This document shows positions 33,347 through 45,816 of a DNA stretch of 64,000 bases, in pieces. The notes beneath the pieces were generated by a model. The model was not told the DNA's origin. It saw only the letters and a list, made by a program, of their open reading frames with translations, and did not search any database. The stretch covers positions 18,591 to 82,590 of the forward strand of contig CAXKVR010000432.1 in assembly GCA_964058845.1 (NCBI GenBank). The letters are read 5' to 3'. Positions within the stretch are counted from its first letter, which is position 1; each line of letters starts with the position of its first letter. The DNA comes from Carex sylvatica (taxonomy: Eukaryota > Streptophyta > Magnoliopsida > Poales > Cyperaceae). The translations under genes were made by a program, and so were the position numbers.

Positions 33347-36250
33347 TTTAGTTGAGTTATATGTCTTCCTGTACTGTATATCATATATTAGCTTCTAATT
33401 TGATTTTCTCTGATTTCTTAGCAAACATATATAATAACGATGGATATTTTGTTAATAAATTTATGTAAACGAATAATGTTTTCGAGAAAAATATATTGAT
33501 ATATATAGAAAGAACGCATGCATAATGCATTTCATCACTCTTTTATGATTTTTTATCTAAACCTCTTTAAACATTATATTTGTGTGACTAAATTTGCATC
33601 TAAAATGTGTTGATTTGCCTTTTGTTATGCATGAAACCTTTTGTTATGCATGCTTTTATTTTTGGAAGTTTTTAGATTTAAAATACAAAATATTTATGTT
33701 TTGGTATTGATCTGATATGGTTCAAATTATGAGGAAAAAAATATAGTTATATAAAATTTCTTCTATTTGTTATTATATTAGATGAGATGGTTCATAATTA
33801 TAATATTATGTTTTTAAGAGTTGTTTTTCTTTGTGAACTTTTTAATTCTAATGAAAAAAAGAAGATATTTTATGAGATGTCAGATGTTTTGATTTGACCG
33901 TGTGCATGGTAATAAAAAAATAATTTATCTATTTCGACAAATAACATCGATTATTTACCTCATATAACAATTACATTTCGTTAATTACATAGAAAAAAAA
34001 TGTACAATTTTAGATGTAGCCGCGTATATATCATGCATTAATTTGTGTCTGATGCATAGTGTTGTGAAACTGTGCCGTGTCATATTTAGATGTATTCGAA
34101 ACACATGCTGTGTCAACATGTCTAAAATTTAGTTATTATATCTCTATTTTAAATTATTTTATACAAAAATATGCATTTGTGCCTGATCGCGTTTAGACGT
34201 GTCATGCCATGCTAGAATTCTCCCGAATAAGCATAACACGTGCAAAAGCATGTGTGTCAAATACATTGTATTTTCAAAATACATTACTGATGCGCTCACA
34301 TGATAATCATTTACAAAGAAAACACTGATATGTAATGGGAAAACATCACTTTAAAAATATTATCATGTAATATTACATTAAAATATTATCATGCCAAGTA
34401 AAATTGCATTGATGCTTAAAGCATTAAAACATAAAAATTGAAAAGAAGAAGAAAAAAAAATACAAAGTCAAGTAAACGAAGCTTGGTTTGATGGATCTAG
34501 TTAAAGTGAGTCTGCATCGTCTGCATTAACTCAAAAGAGAATCTGCATCTCAGCCGTCTGATTTTAAACAGAGTCAATTCAGCCACAACTTATAATTCAG
34601 GGCTCTTTAATATTAGTGTAGATATAAAATGTACAGATCTTAAAGTGGATTAGACGGTCCAAATACATTAACTCAAAATGGCCGGGCTAGAAGGCGAAGG
34701 AAGTGGTGGATACATGCTTCAAACTATGATACACGAAAAAAGAACGGAACAAGAATGAAGTGAACATCTTAGTTAATAAGAGTCTTAAGAACATAGTTGT
34801 CGACGTTAGGAGACAAGAGGATAAGATCATCCTAGTTAAATTGGTAGTTAATGGTAAGATTTTGAACGTAATTAGTGCGTATGCCTCACAAGTAATTTAG
34901 TTGAGTTATATATCTTCCTGTACTGTACATCATATATTAGCTTCTCATTTAATTTTCTCTGATTTCTTAGCAAACATATATAATAACGATGGATATTTTG
35001 TTAATAAATTTATGTAAACGAATAATGTTTTCGAGAAAAATATATTGATATATATAAAAAGAACGCATGCATAATGCATTTCATCACTCTTTTATGATCT
35101 TTTATCTAAACCTCTCTAAACATTATATTTGTGTGACTAAATTTGCATCTAAAATGTGTTGATTTGCCTTTTGTTATGCATGAAACCTTTTGTTATACAT
35201 GCTTTTATTTTTGAAAGTTTTTAGATTTAAAATACAAAATATTTATGTTTTGGTATTGATCTGATATGATCCAAATTATGAGAAAAAAATATAGTTATAT
35301 AAAATTTCTTCTATTTGTTATTATATTAGATGAGATGGTTCATAATTATAATATTATGTTTTTAAGAGTTGTTTTTCTTTGTGAACTTTCTAATTCTAAT
35401 GAAAAAAAAAAGATATTTTATGAGATGTCAGATGTTTTGATTTGACCGTGTGCATGGTAATAAAAAAATAATTTATCTATTTCGACAAATAACATCGATT
35501 ATTTACCTCATATAACAATTACATTTCGTTAATTACATAGAAAAAAAATGTACAATTTTAGATGTAGCCGCGTATAAATCATGCATTTGTGTCTGATGCA
35601 TAGTGTTGTGAAACTGTGCCGTGTCATATTTAGATGTATTCGAAACACATGCTGTGTCAACATGTCTAAAATTTAGTTATTATATCTCTATTTTAAATTA
35701 TTTTATACAAAAATATGCATTTGTGCCTGATCGCGTTTAGACGTGTCATGCCATGCTAGAATTCTTCCGAATAAGCATAACACGTGCAAAAGCATGTGTA
35801 TCAAATACATTGTACTGATGCGCTCACATGATAACCATTTACAAAGAAAACACTGATATGTAATGGGAAAACATCACTTTAAAAGTATTATCATGTAATA
35901 TTACATTAAATTCTTAAAATTGATGAGGTGTCAAGTAAAAATTAAACATCACTTTAATATATTATCATGCCAAGTAAAATTGCATTGATGCTTAAAGCAT
36001 TAAAACATAAAAATTGAAAAGAAGAAGAAAAAAAAAATACAAAGTCAAGTAACCGAAGCTTGGTTTGATGGATCTAGTTAAAGTGAGTCTGCATCGTCTG
36101 CATTAACTCAAAAGAGAATCTGTATCTCAGCCGTCTGATTTTAAATGGAGTTAATCCAGCCACAGCTTATAATTCATGGCTCTTTAATATTAGTATAGAT
36201 ATAAAAATCTTAAAGTGAATTAGATAGTCCAAATACATTAACTCAAAAGA
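33131..36250. repeat. Recent tandem duplication, unit about 1.55 kb, two copies
   Basis: Copy 1 spans about 33131-34676 and copy 2 about 34677-36250. Matching points GGCTAGAAGGCGAAGG lie at 33136 and 34685, an offset of 1,549 bp. The copies are far more similar to each other than to other array units and differ mainly by small indels. Copy 2 begins with a second piece of the same RTE endonuclease (34679-34899). The junction reads AACTCAAAATGGCCGGGC, with AAATGG also present at the LINE side. Confidence 0.88.
34677..34899 (+). mobile_element. Second RTE LINE endonuclease fragment
   Basis: Carries the same FKLWYTKKE-like and LVNKSLKNIVVDVRRQ-like translation as the fragment at 33137-33346, again with disrupting changes (ATGGTAC to ATGATAC, ATGGGT to GTGAAC). 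It is present only because the segment was duplicated in tandem; it is not an independent insertion. Confidence 0.85.
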
Positions 36251-36272
36251 TTCTTTTTTGAGTTAATGCAGA
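36097..36272. mobile_element. Small MITE with CTGCATTAACTC ends
   Basis: About 176 bp, with ends TCTGCATTAACTCAAAAGA / TCTTTTTTGAGTTAATGCAGA. It is complete in duplication copy 2. In copy 1 the right end is cut off at the duplication junction near 34676, so the breakpoint lies inside this element. No clear target-site duplication. Confidence 0.6.
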
Positions 36273-37054
36273 GGATACAAATTCAGTTAAAGTATGCCCA
36301 TTGCGTGAAGATCTCTTCTGCTAGTTTTCTAATTGTTTGTGAAAATCATGGCACATCTTTCTCTTCAAGTTATGAAGTGTATTATCAACATAATTTGTTT
36401 TTGTTTTTTTTTATAATTGTCTTGTCTAATAGCATTGAGATCATGTTCGAATCTCTTCCCATTCGTTTGTTCAATTGGTATCGAAAATCTTTGTAAAGTT
36501 TCGAATTGAATCTGATTGGTATATGTCTTGCCTGTCAACACATCTGGTTCATTTGTCTTTTTGATGGATCAAAATCATCCTAACAATACATTCCAGCTTC
36601 CATATTTTGATTGCATTTACAGAATTTGCACAAATCAAGATTAAAATGTGCACCACTTTTAGTAAACAAATTAAGTTGATGTGTCAGGTTTTTCATTTGA
36701 TTATCTCTAATATATTAGAAAACATATATAATAATGGTGTGTTTCTATATTATTGAGTCTCATAATGAAAACATATATATATAATACATTTATGTAAATG
36801 AATAATGTTTTTGAGAAAATATATTGATAAAAAGAATGCAGAATGCATTTCATCACACTTTTATAATAATTTATCTAAACCTGCTTAAACATTATATTTA
36901 CGTGACTAAACTTGCATCTAAAAAGTGTTTATAAAAAGACACATGATTACACATTTACGTAATCATGCAAATTTTTTTCCAAGGAAATTTCATCAGAAAG
37001 AAAAAGATATTCTAAGATTCTGAATTATACTTCTATAGATCTCGTTTAAATAAA

Positions 37055-37434
37055 GAATGAGGCTATGGTACTATGCATAGTGTATATATTGATTCGCACT
37101 ATGGACTCAAATTTTCAATTTGAAAGTCCTAACAGTCGATTCGAAATGTTCAACATGATCTCCATATGAATATGTACTTGTAAACTAAATTTTATATTTT
37201 TTTATTACTTTTTTTACTATTTTTTAGATGAGTAGAAAATCACTTGATCCGAAAATTTTGGACCATTCAAAAACAACGATTTTCTATCTATCTAAAAAAT
37301 AGTAAAAATTCTAAAAAATATAAAATTTAGTTCACAAGTACATATTTATATAAAAATCATATTGAATGGTTTAGATCTACTGTTAGAATTGTGAAAACAA
37401 ATTGAACGCTATTCATAGTATCATAGCCTCATTC
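37055..37434. mobile_element. Mutator-like foldback MITE (family G), intergenic copy
   Basis: About 380 bp. Ends are GAATGAGGCTATGGTACTAT / ATAGTATCATAGCCTCATTC, with the same internal arms as the three AIM1 intron copies. It interrupts an array unit just after TAGATCTCGTTTAA. No matching flanking duplication remains, which suggests deletion at an edge. Confidence 0.8.
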
Positions 37435-37539
37435 TCGGACTTTCCTTGTACTGTATTAATAAATAGGCCTCAATTTAAACAACTGGAAAGGATTAATATA
37501 TGGGTCTCATTAATGCTTAGAATTGATAAGGATGCTGAG

Positions 37540-38168
37540 TAGGGGTGTAACGGAGCCGAATTATTCGGCGGATATCCGCTCCGTATTCGGGAATTATCCG
37601 AATTGGGACAGTCCGGATTCAGATAATTTTTAGATATCCATAGAAGATCTGGATATGGAGTCTTAAACGGAGTGAATATCCGGACTATCCGAAATTCAAT
37701 AATTCTCAGATACGGAGTCCTAAACAGAGAGAATATCCGGACTCTAATAAAAGATAAATTAATATTTGCTATAGGTGGAATTTAAACTCATGTACTCACA
37801 TCTCAAGACCTTAGAACTAGGCTTCAAATCACTACATCACAACTTCTTTTGTTACTATTCCTTTATTTGATATATATATTATATGAATATATTATTTCTC
37901 ATCTCTCCATCCACTTATAGTTATCATTAATATTTATATTTAATTTTTTAATTAATATTTGTATCTTAGAAATTCATATATCTTAATTATCCGACCATTA
38001 TTCGTTTGATATCCGTATTCGAATCTGTATCCGTAGATTATCCGTTCTGTATCCGTATCCGTTTAAAGTGAATTTAGTTTTATCTGTATCCGTATTCGTA
38101 TCCGCTCATTATCCGATAAATATGGATATGATATGAGCATTACCGTATCCGCTCCGTTTACACCCCTA
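37540..38168. mobile_element. Non-autonomous hAT element
   Basis: A 629-bp element. The left end is TAGGGGTGTAACGGAGC; the right end is GCTCCGTTTACACCCCTA. It has a perfect 8-bp duplication ATGCTGAG at 37532-37539 and 38169-38176. Subterminal regions are packed with TATCCG/CGGATA motifs. The uninterrupted target (GGATGCTGAGGCATTTT) is seen in a sister unit near 41.88 kb. No transposase reading frame. Confidence 0.9.
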
Positions 38169-40177
38169 ATGCTGAGGCATTTTTTGGTGGAAAAAGTTCT
38201 CAACTTTTAGTGCACCAAACACATCCAAAGAGGCCGAGACAATATTAAGCGTAGATTCTAAGAAAGTTTTTTGAGGTTTACGTAATACAATTTCCTCCAC
38301 AAAAGATGATTAGTAATTTGCATTCTATGTGCTGAAAAAAGATGTCATATATATATACACACACAATATGTGCAGGATTAAAATGCATTATTGATTGTGC
38401 TCTAACAATACCTCAAATATTTATCTTTGTTCTCAACATGATCTCTATATTAAAATGTATTTAGAAATAAAATTTTATATTTTTTGAATAAATTTACTGT
38501 TTTTTTTAAGATAAGTACAAATCACTGTTTTTGGATGGTAGTTTATAACAATTAATCATCTTCCTATATTAATGATTCGAGCAAAGAATTAATCAACTAC
38601 ATTCATCAGGTAATTTAGAATAATTTATGTCATTTGCCAGTTCATTGATTCAGTGTCATGTCAGATTAATAAGCTCCCTACTTCTTTTCTTCATTGTCTT
38701 TAGTTCATTTCGTCAAGTTCTATCGATCAAGTTCTGACATTTTCGGCCAACTAATTAGTTTCAATTCTATGTATTGCTACAATGGTCGTGTCTTTCTTAA
38801 TTTTACTTGCATAACTGGTAAGCACTGACAGCTGGGGCCCCATTCGCCAGCGGCCCTTCTCCTTCACTCTTCTGTTTAACTGGGTCAAAATAATTAACTA
38901 TGTCTACTTCCAAATTAACTGATTTTTGTCACATCTATTGTTATAACAGATTCAGCTTCTTTATTTTCATTTCTTTTCCAGATAGAATTCACGAAAATCA
39001 AAATCAAAACTTACAATTTTCACGAAAACAAGTCGATAATCCCATTCAGTGGCTATATTTTTGTGAACCATCTCATCAAAATTTAATAACAAGTTTCAGA
39101 ATATATATATAAAAGAATTTATATGAGAAAAAATATAGTTCTCTAAAAGTTCTTTTATACAAATTCTGAAATTTGTTATTATATTTTGATGAGAAAACTT
39201 GAGAACCATTAATGACGGAACAATAACAAGAGAAATAAAAGAGAACTTATAAAATTATTTCATTATTAGCTGAATTAGTTCTTTACAATTGTCGCCTTTA
39301 TATTAATGATTTGATTACATAAAGATTTTTTTAATTTATCAATTAATCGAGAATAATTTAGAAATTAAGACAAATCAGCTACCAGTTTATCACCAGTGTC
39401 ACATCAGATTTATGAAATCTTAATTGCCTCTCTTCAACATCTTTAGCTGATTTTGCTGAGTTCTATATATGCAGTTCCAACTTTTGATGCCTGCTGGTTA
39501 GTTTGTTCTTGCTTGTGCTCTGACAATGCAAATTATGTGCTTCAGTTATTACATATATTTTAGTTTTAACAGCTTCAATCAAGCTCTTACAGATGGATTT
39601 GGTGCTCATATCACACAGTTTTAACAACCTCAATCTGCCTTGCTTGTGCTGCTTTTAAATCAGCTTCTGAGCTGAATGTGTTAAAAATACATTCCAGCGT
39701 CCTTGTATTCATTGCCTCTACATAATTTGCAAAATTCAAAAGTAAACTTGTTCTTTCAAGCAAAATAGTTGATAACTGAATCACTGGCTATTTGTATCTT
39801 CTTGTATTCTATACCTCATTTGATAGGCAAATTAAGGCTGTGTCACTGTTTTCATTTGATCATCTCTAATATCTTAGCAAACATAAATATAATAATGGTG
39901 TGTTAGTGTTACTATATTATTGATCCTCATAAATATTCAGGAATATATATAATGAGTCATCATTTTTCAGATATAGTTCTTTAATAATTTATGTAAATTA
40001 ATAGTGTTCTCGAGAAGAAAATAAATTGATAGAAAGAACACAAAATGCATTTATCACACTTTTATGATTTTGTTTTCACTAAACATGCTTAAACATTGTA
40101 TTTATGTGACTAAACTTACATATAAAAAGTGTTGATTTTGCCATGAAATAGACACACATGATTATACATTTATAAGG

Positions 40178-40730
40178 CTGCTAATTAATGAGTCGAGTTG
40201 AGTCCGAGTGAAGGCAATTTGGATTCAACTCGTGAACTCATGAGCCGAGTTGAGTTCGAGTTGCTAATTAACTAGTTTCGAGTCAAAAACTCCAACTTTG
40301 ATTCAACTCGTGAACAACTTGAGTTAACTCGAGTCGACTCGTAACTCATAGATAATACATAGTTTATCAAATTAAAAATTATCAAAACAAAGTATATCAA
40401 AATAAATAGTACATAGTTTATTAAAATAGTACACAATTTTAAATTTTACATAGTGAAACAATGGCAAATATATAATTAAATAGTACAAAATTAACCAAAT
40501 TACAAAATAGTATGAAGTATAACAAAACATTACATAGTTTATCAAGTCAACTGAGTTGATTTTGAATCGAGTTGGAGGTAACTTGAATTCAACTCGTGAG
40601 ACAACCGAATCAATAAATTCGAGACAGTTTTGACTCGAATCAATTTCAACTCGAATTATTAGCGAGTTGAATCTGAATTGATTTCAAATTAGTTATAATT
40701 AAATCATGAGCTTTTTTTAACACACTTACC
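40178..40730. mobile_element. TIR element rich in GAGTTGAGTC/AACTCG motifs
   Basis: About 550 bp starting near CTGCTAATTAATGAGTCGAG and ending near ATCATGAGCTTTTTTTAACAC. Both ends are dense in inverted AACTCG/CGAGTT motifs. It splits an array unit whose uninterrupted form (CCCATTTATAAGGTCATGC) is seen near 45.07 kb; the flanks CATTTATAAGG and CATTTATGTGG look like an imperfect target duplication. Confidence 0.6.
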
Positions 40731-41924
40731 CATTTATGTGGTCATGAAATTTTTTTCCAAGAATATTTCATCAAAAAGAAAGATTATGTTGAATTATACT
40801 TGGGTAGATCTCGTTAATTTTTTTTTTTAATCCATATCGTTTGAATAAATTTGTTTATATAATCTTTTTGCAAGATGGGTACTGATCTTTGTCACAAATT
40901 GGGCTTTTGACTTCAGAAAATGTGGAACTGTGGAATTGTACGATTGAGAGATGAGAAAAATTAAAAATCGTTAATGACATAATAATAAAGAAATCAATAA
41001 AAGAGAACTCGAAACTTATTTCCTTATTTGAATTGGTACTTTACCATCATTGCTTTGTCATGTAATTTAGACAATTTTAGGGGATTGAGACATGCCAGGT
41101 GTTAGTTTATCAATTCAACCATATCAAATTTATGAATTCCTAACACTACTGAACCATTAAATTTTTGTGACCATTCGCTAATTTTTCAGTATAGTTAACC
41201 AACTCTTTTCCTTCATTTGTATGTCTGTTGGATCAGAATAAAATCATTAATACCTTCAAATAAATTCCTGATCTTGGTATGTTAACAACACATTACAGCT
41301 TTCATTTTGATGGCCATTACATAATTTAAAAAAATCAAGATCAAACTTGTATTTTTAAGAAAAATAAACTGATAACTTATTCAGCGGCTATATGTATATT
41401 TTCGAACTATACACAACCTTGGGTAAGCAATGGTTATATTTCAATTTTCATTTGATTATCTCTGATATCTTAACAAAGATGTATAATAATAATAATGTGT
41501 TATTATATTATTGAGTCTCGTATGTATTCATGAATATAATGTTCTCGATAAAATATATATTGATAAAAAGAATGTATAATGCATTTTAACACACTTTTAT
41601 GATTTTTTATCTAACTGAAAATACTCAAACATTATACTTGTTGTGACTAAGCTTGCATTTGAAAAAGGTGTTGATTTTGCCACAGAATAGAAATATGATT
41701 TACCCATTTATTAGGTCATGCAAATTATTTTCCAAGGAGATTTGAAAAGGTGTTGATTCTGTTGTTACAAACCGTTCCGAACTTGATTTTATAACTTATT
41801 TGCAAGATGGGCTTTGTTAGAGATATTGGGCTTTCTTTGTACTGCATTACGAAATGGGCCTCCTTCTTGTTTAGAATTGAGGGATGCTGAGGCATTTTAC
41901 AGCACCAAACAATAATATAATATT

Positions 41925-43170
41925 GGGGGAATTTCATGTATACCCCTCAAAAACTTCAAATTACGTATAGTTAACCAACTCTTTATGTAATCAAATCAGA
42001 GGTTGGCTACTATGCTTATATAAGCATATCTCCACATATGCTTATAACTCATTTTTGTGTTTTCAATGTCCAAATGGTCGATCTGAACCGTTAGATGTGA
42101 TATCTATATTGAAATGTTCTTGGAGACCAAATTTTATATTTTTCTAAATTTGTTTACTATTTATTAAGTCACTTTGAAAATCGCTGATCCAACGGTGACT
42201 TAACAAAACAGTAAAATCAGAAGCCACCGTTGGATCAGCGATCTTCAAAGTGGCTTAATAAATAGTAAAAAAATTCAGAAAAATGTAAAATTTGGTCTCC
42301 AAGTACATTTCAATATAAAGATCACATCTAACGGCTCAGATCGACTATTTAGACATTGGAAACACAAAAATGAGTTATAAGCATAGTAGCCAACCTCATC
42401 AAATCATTAATTAATTAATTTCGATGCTCTCTTTTGTATATTTCGTCACTGTTCTGCCATTAATGATTCTCATCTCATCTCCCTCACTCAAATTAATCAT
42501 CATAAAATTTTACATTCTCCAATCCTTGTTGCAATCAAAATCATGACACATACAAACTTCAAATTACGTATTTTGCCCTCTAGACTTTGAATTTACATAT
42601 TTCCCCCTTTAAACCTCAAAAACTCAGAAATTACCCGTTTATTGTCTTTTATATTAAAACTCATTCTAAATTTATAAAATACCTATTTTATCCTTTATTA
42701 AAAGCATAAAATGTCCATCGGACTCAAATTTGAATCAGAAGCGTTACTCTACCGTCCTATCTGCGCACATCACATTATAATTTGTGCACATCGCTTCAAT
42801 ATCAGTGCGTGTTCGCTTCAAAATTCATGTTGATCTAGCGTGCAAGGATCTTAAAGTAATTTCGACCCGTGCGCATCGCATTAAGATTAGTGCACATCGT
42901 TTTAAAATTTGTATGTGTTCGTATCAAGATTTGTATTGATCTTGTATGCACGGATTTTAAAACAGTTCGAACGGTAGAGGAACCATTCATATTCAAATTT
43001 GAGTCCTATGGGTTATTATGCTTTTAATAAAGCGCAAAATGGGTATTTATAGATTTATAATGAGTTTTAATATAAAAAATAATAAAATGGATTAATTTAT
43101 GAGTTTTTTAAGTTTAGAAGGGGAACTACGTAAATTTGAATTTTTTGGGAGGCATACGTGAAACTCCCCG
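41925..43170. mobile_element. Mutator-like element carrying an inverted piece of neighbouring DNA
   Basis: A 1,246-bp element. The left end is GGGGGAATTTCATGTATACC; the right end is TACGTGAAACTCCCCG. It has a perfect 9-bp duplication TATAATATT at 41916-41924 and 43171-43179. The part from about 42555 to 43150 is a long palindrome with CTTTATTAAAAGCATAA / TTATGCTTTTAATAAAG arms. Between two copies of ACTTCAAATTACGTA (about 41952 and 42556) lies sequence that is the reverse complement of array DNA at about 43265-43435. No transposase seen. Confidence 0.8.
41999..42397. mobile_element. Nested Mutator-like foldback MITE
   Basis: A 399-bp element with near-perfect ends GAGGTTGGCTACTATGCTTA / TAAGCATAGTAGCCAACCTC. 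It is flanked by a perfect 9-bp duplication ATCAAATCA (41990-41998, 42398-42406). The corresponding empty site is in the inverted partner sequence near 43.42 kb. Its centre holds a second strong inverted repeat (CCAACGGTGAC / CACCGTTGG). Ends resemble those of family G. Confidence 0.9.
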
Positions 43171-45816
43171 TATAATATTAGGCGTAAAATTTAGTACGAA
43201 TTATAAAATTTGTTGAGATTTGTGCCACAATTACCTTCACATAAGGTGATTAGTAATTTGATTAATGTTGTGTCATGATTTTGATTGAAATAAGGATTGG
43301 AGAATGTGAAATTTTATAATGATTGATTTGAGAGAGGGAGATGAGATGGGAACCATTAATGATAGAACAGTGACGAAATATACAAAAGAGAACATCGAAA
43401 TTAATTAATTAATGATTTGATTACATAAATAATTACCTAAATTTATTACATAAATTGGCAGAATTTAGGAGATTGTGATACATCAGCAACTAGTTAATCA
43501 AGTTATCGTCAACTTAGATAAATGAGCTCAAAACTGTCTTTATTCATTGTTTTTAGTTGATTTTGCTGATAATTATTTGTATCTGGTATTTACAGCTAAC
43601 GCGCCAGTTTCACTTCTTTGTTGTTCTTGCTTGTGATGTTACAATACAAGTTTCGTGCTCTAATAATCGAATCTTTTAAGTTTTAGTGGTCTCGGTAGGT
43701 GCTTGTATTGATCGCCAACCTTTGTTTAAATTTAAATATCGGCTACTTGCAAATTAACTTATGAGCTTGTCATTTTAACAATGAAATTTAGTTTCATAGT
43801 TTTGGTTACCTTAACATAATGTGCAAAAATGAAGATAACATTTGGATACTAGAGATAACGGGTCGATAAACCATTTAGTGCTATTATACATTTTCTAGTG
43901 CTATACATCTCCTTTGTTAAGCAAAGGTTATGTGTCTACTTTTTCATTTAATTATCTCTAATATCTTAACAAACACATATAATAATGGTGTCTTACTATA
44001 TTATTGAGTCTCATAAATATTCATAAATATAATGAGCTATATTAAATACATACCTTTTTAATAATTTAATGGAAATTAAAAATGTTCATGTTCTCCAGGA
44101 AAATATATTGATAAAAAGAATGCAGAATGTATTTAATCACACTTGTGTCATGATTTTGATTGCAACGAAGATAGGAGAATGTGAAATTTTATAATGATTG
44201 ATTTGAGATGATAATCATTAATGGCAGAACAGTGACGAAATAAATAAAAGAGAACATGGAAATAAATTCATTAATTATTATATATTTAATAATTTTATTA
44301 CAGACAAAATTAACTAAATTTATTAAATAAATTAGAAGAATTTAGAAGATTGTGATACATCAACAACTAGTTAAACAATTCATTGCCATATAAATGAGCT
44401 CTCTAGACTGCCTTTATTCATCGTTTTTAGTTAATTTTACACATTTTTTGTATTAAATATTAACGGCAAGCTTGTCAGATCACTTTTCCTCTTCCTTGTG
44501 CTCTAATAATTGCATCTTTCGACACTGATATGTGGTTTCATATCACAGATTGAACCATTATTTTTTTTTAACCATGAATATTGCTTGCATTGCTCGCCAA
44601 AATTTCTACTTTCAGCTTCGTTGTTTTGGTTACCTTAACATAATTTGCAAAAATCAAGATGGCATTTTGATTTTAGGGAGAACGAGTCGATAAAATATTT
44701 AGCGGTATTATATATTTTCTAGTACTATACATCTCCTTTGTTAAGCTAAGGTTATGCGTCTGTTTTTTCATTTAATTATCTCTGATATCTTAACAAACAC
44801 ATATAATAATGGTGTCTTACTATATTATTGAGTCTCATAAATATTCATAAATATAATGAGCTATACTAAATACATACTTCTTAAATAAAATTTATGGAAT
44901 TGAATAATGTTCATGTTCTCCAGGAAAATATATTGATAGAAAGAATGCAGAATGCATTTGATCACACTTTTATGATTCTTCATCTAAACCTGCTTAAACA
45001 TTATATTTCTGTGACTAAACTTGCATTCAAAATGTGTTATTTTGCCATAGAATAGACACATGATTACCCATTTATAAGGTCATGCAAATTCTTTACCAAA
45101 TAAATTTCTTTAAAAAAAAAAAAAGAGATTCTGAATTATAAATACTTATGTAGATCTCGTTTAATAAATTTATTTCTATAATCTTCTTGAATTATGGGCT
45201 TAGGAATAGATATTGGGCTTTCCTTGGACTGTAATAAAAATGGGCCTAAATTTAAACAACTTGAAAAGATGAGAAAGAAATGAAATGAGACTTCTTTTTG
45301 TGAATCCTGACAGGTGGGCCCATTTACTACGGCTGGTCTGGTGTAGTCGCGTCATACAGTGGGAAACTGGGAATCCTGCACTATCAGTATCAGTCACACT
45401 GTCGCTGTAATTACATGGGAGAAATCTCTGGCATTGTTCGTACTGTTGTCATACCAGAAGACGCTTTTTTTTTTGTTGGGGACCATGGTAAAATGTACTG
45501 GTAAAATGTACAGGCATGATATGATATACCTCCAGTACAGTACCTAATAACATTGACTTAACTGTTCTGATTTGACTTGAATTGAAGCTTCTTCATATTT
45601 TGAGCATCAAATATTTTTTTTCTTATTTTTATTTCAACAAAATATTTTGGCCTATTATCTTAATTAATTATGATTGACATTAATACATTATTATGTACTT
45701 TGTTTAACTATTACTGACATTAATATGCATTGATACAATGATAATTAATAAAAAAATATTAGTGGTTCAAGTTTGCCATTTAACTAATGCATATTGTGTT
45801 ATGGGAATTAAGAGTT

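Larger units (their letters stand above)
29200..45280. repeat. Degenerate non-coding array of about 1.5-2.5-kb units
   Basis: Three landmark blocks recur in the same orientation and roughly the same order. Block X contains GAATGCATAATGCATTTCAT and TTAAACATTATATTTGTGTG (near 31.55, 33.48, 35.03, 36.81, 40.0, 41.55 and 44.93 kb, with a partial copy near 44.1). Block Y contains a GAGATGAGA...AACAATAAC...AGAGAACTTG pattern (near 29.75, 32.77, 39.2, 40.95, 43.34 and 44.21 kb). Block K contains TCTTAGCAAACATATATAAT (near 30.26, 33.42, 34.97, 36.72, 39.87, 41.47, 43.97 and 44.79 kb). A CTTGATGAGGGATGCTGAGG block recurs too. I find no conserved reading frame. The units may be decayed copies of a non-coding element or of a gene fragment; the origin is unknown. 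Confidence 0.8.

Noticed and set aside
36266..36496. 76-codon frame in the repeat array
   Set aside because: Hydrophobic, low-complexity translation of T-rich DNA; not conserved in other units.
29200..45280. Interpreting the array as LTR retrotransposons
   Set aside because: No TG...CA ends, primer-binding site, polypurine tract or gag/pol similarity was seen; recurring blocks are all in one orientation with array-like spacing.
45290..45480. Possible promoter of an unannotated gene (GACAGGTGGGCCC)
   Set aside because: No open frame, splice sites or family similarity follows on either strand.
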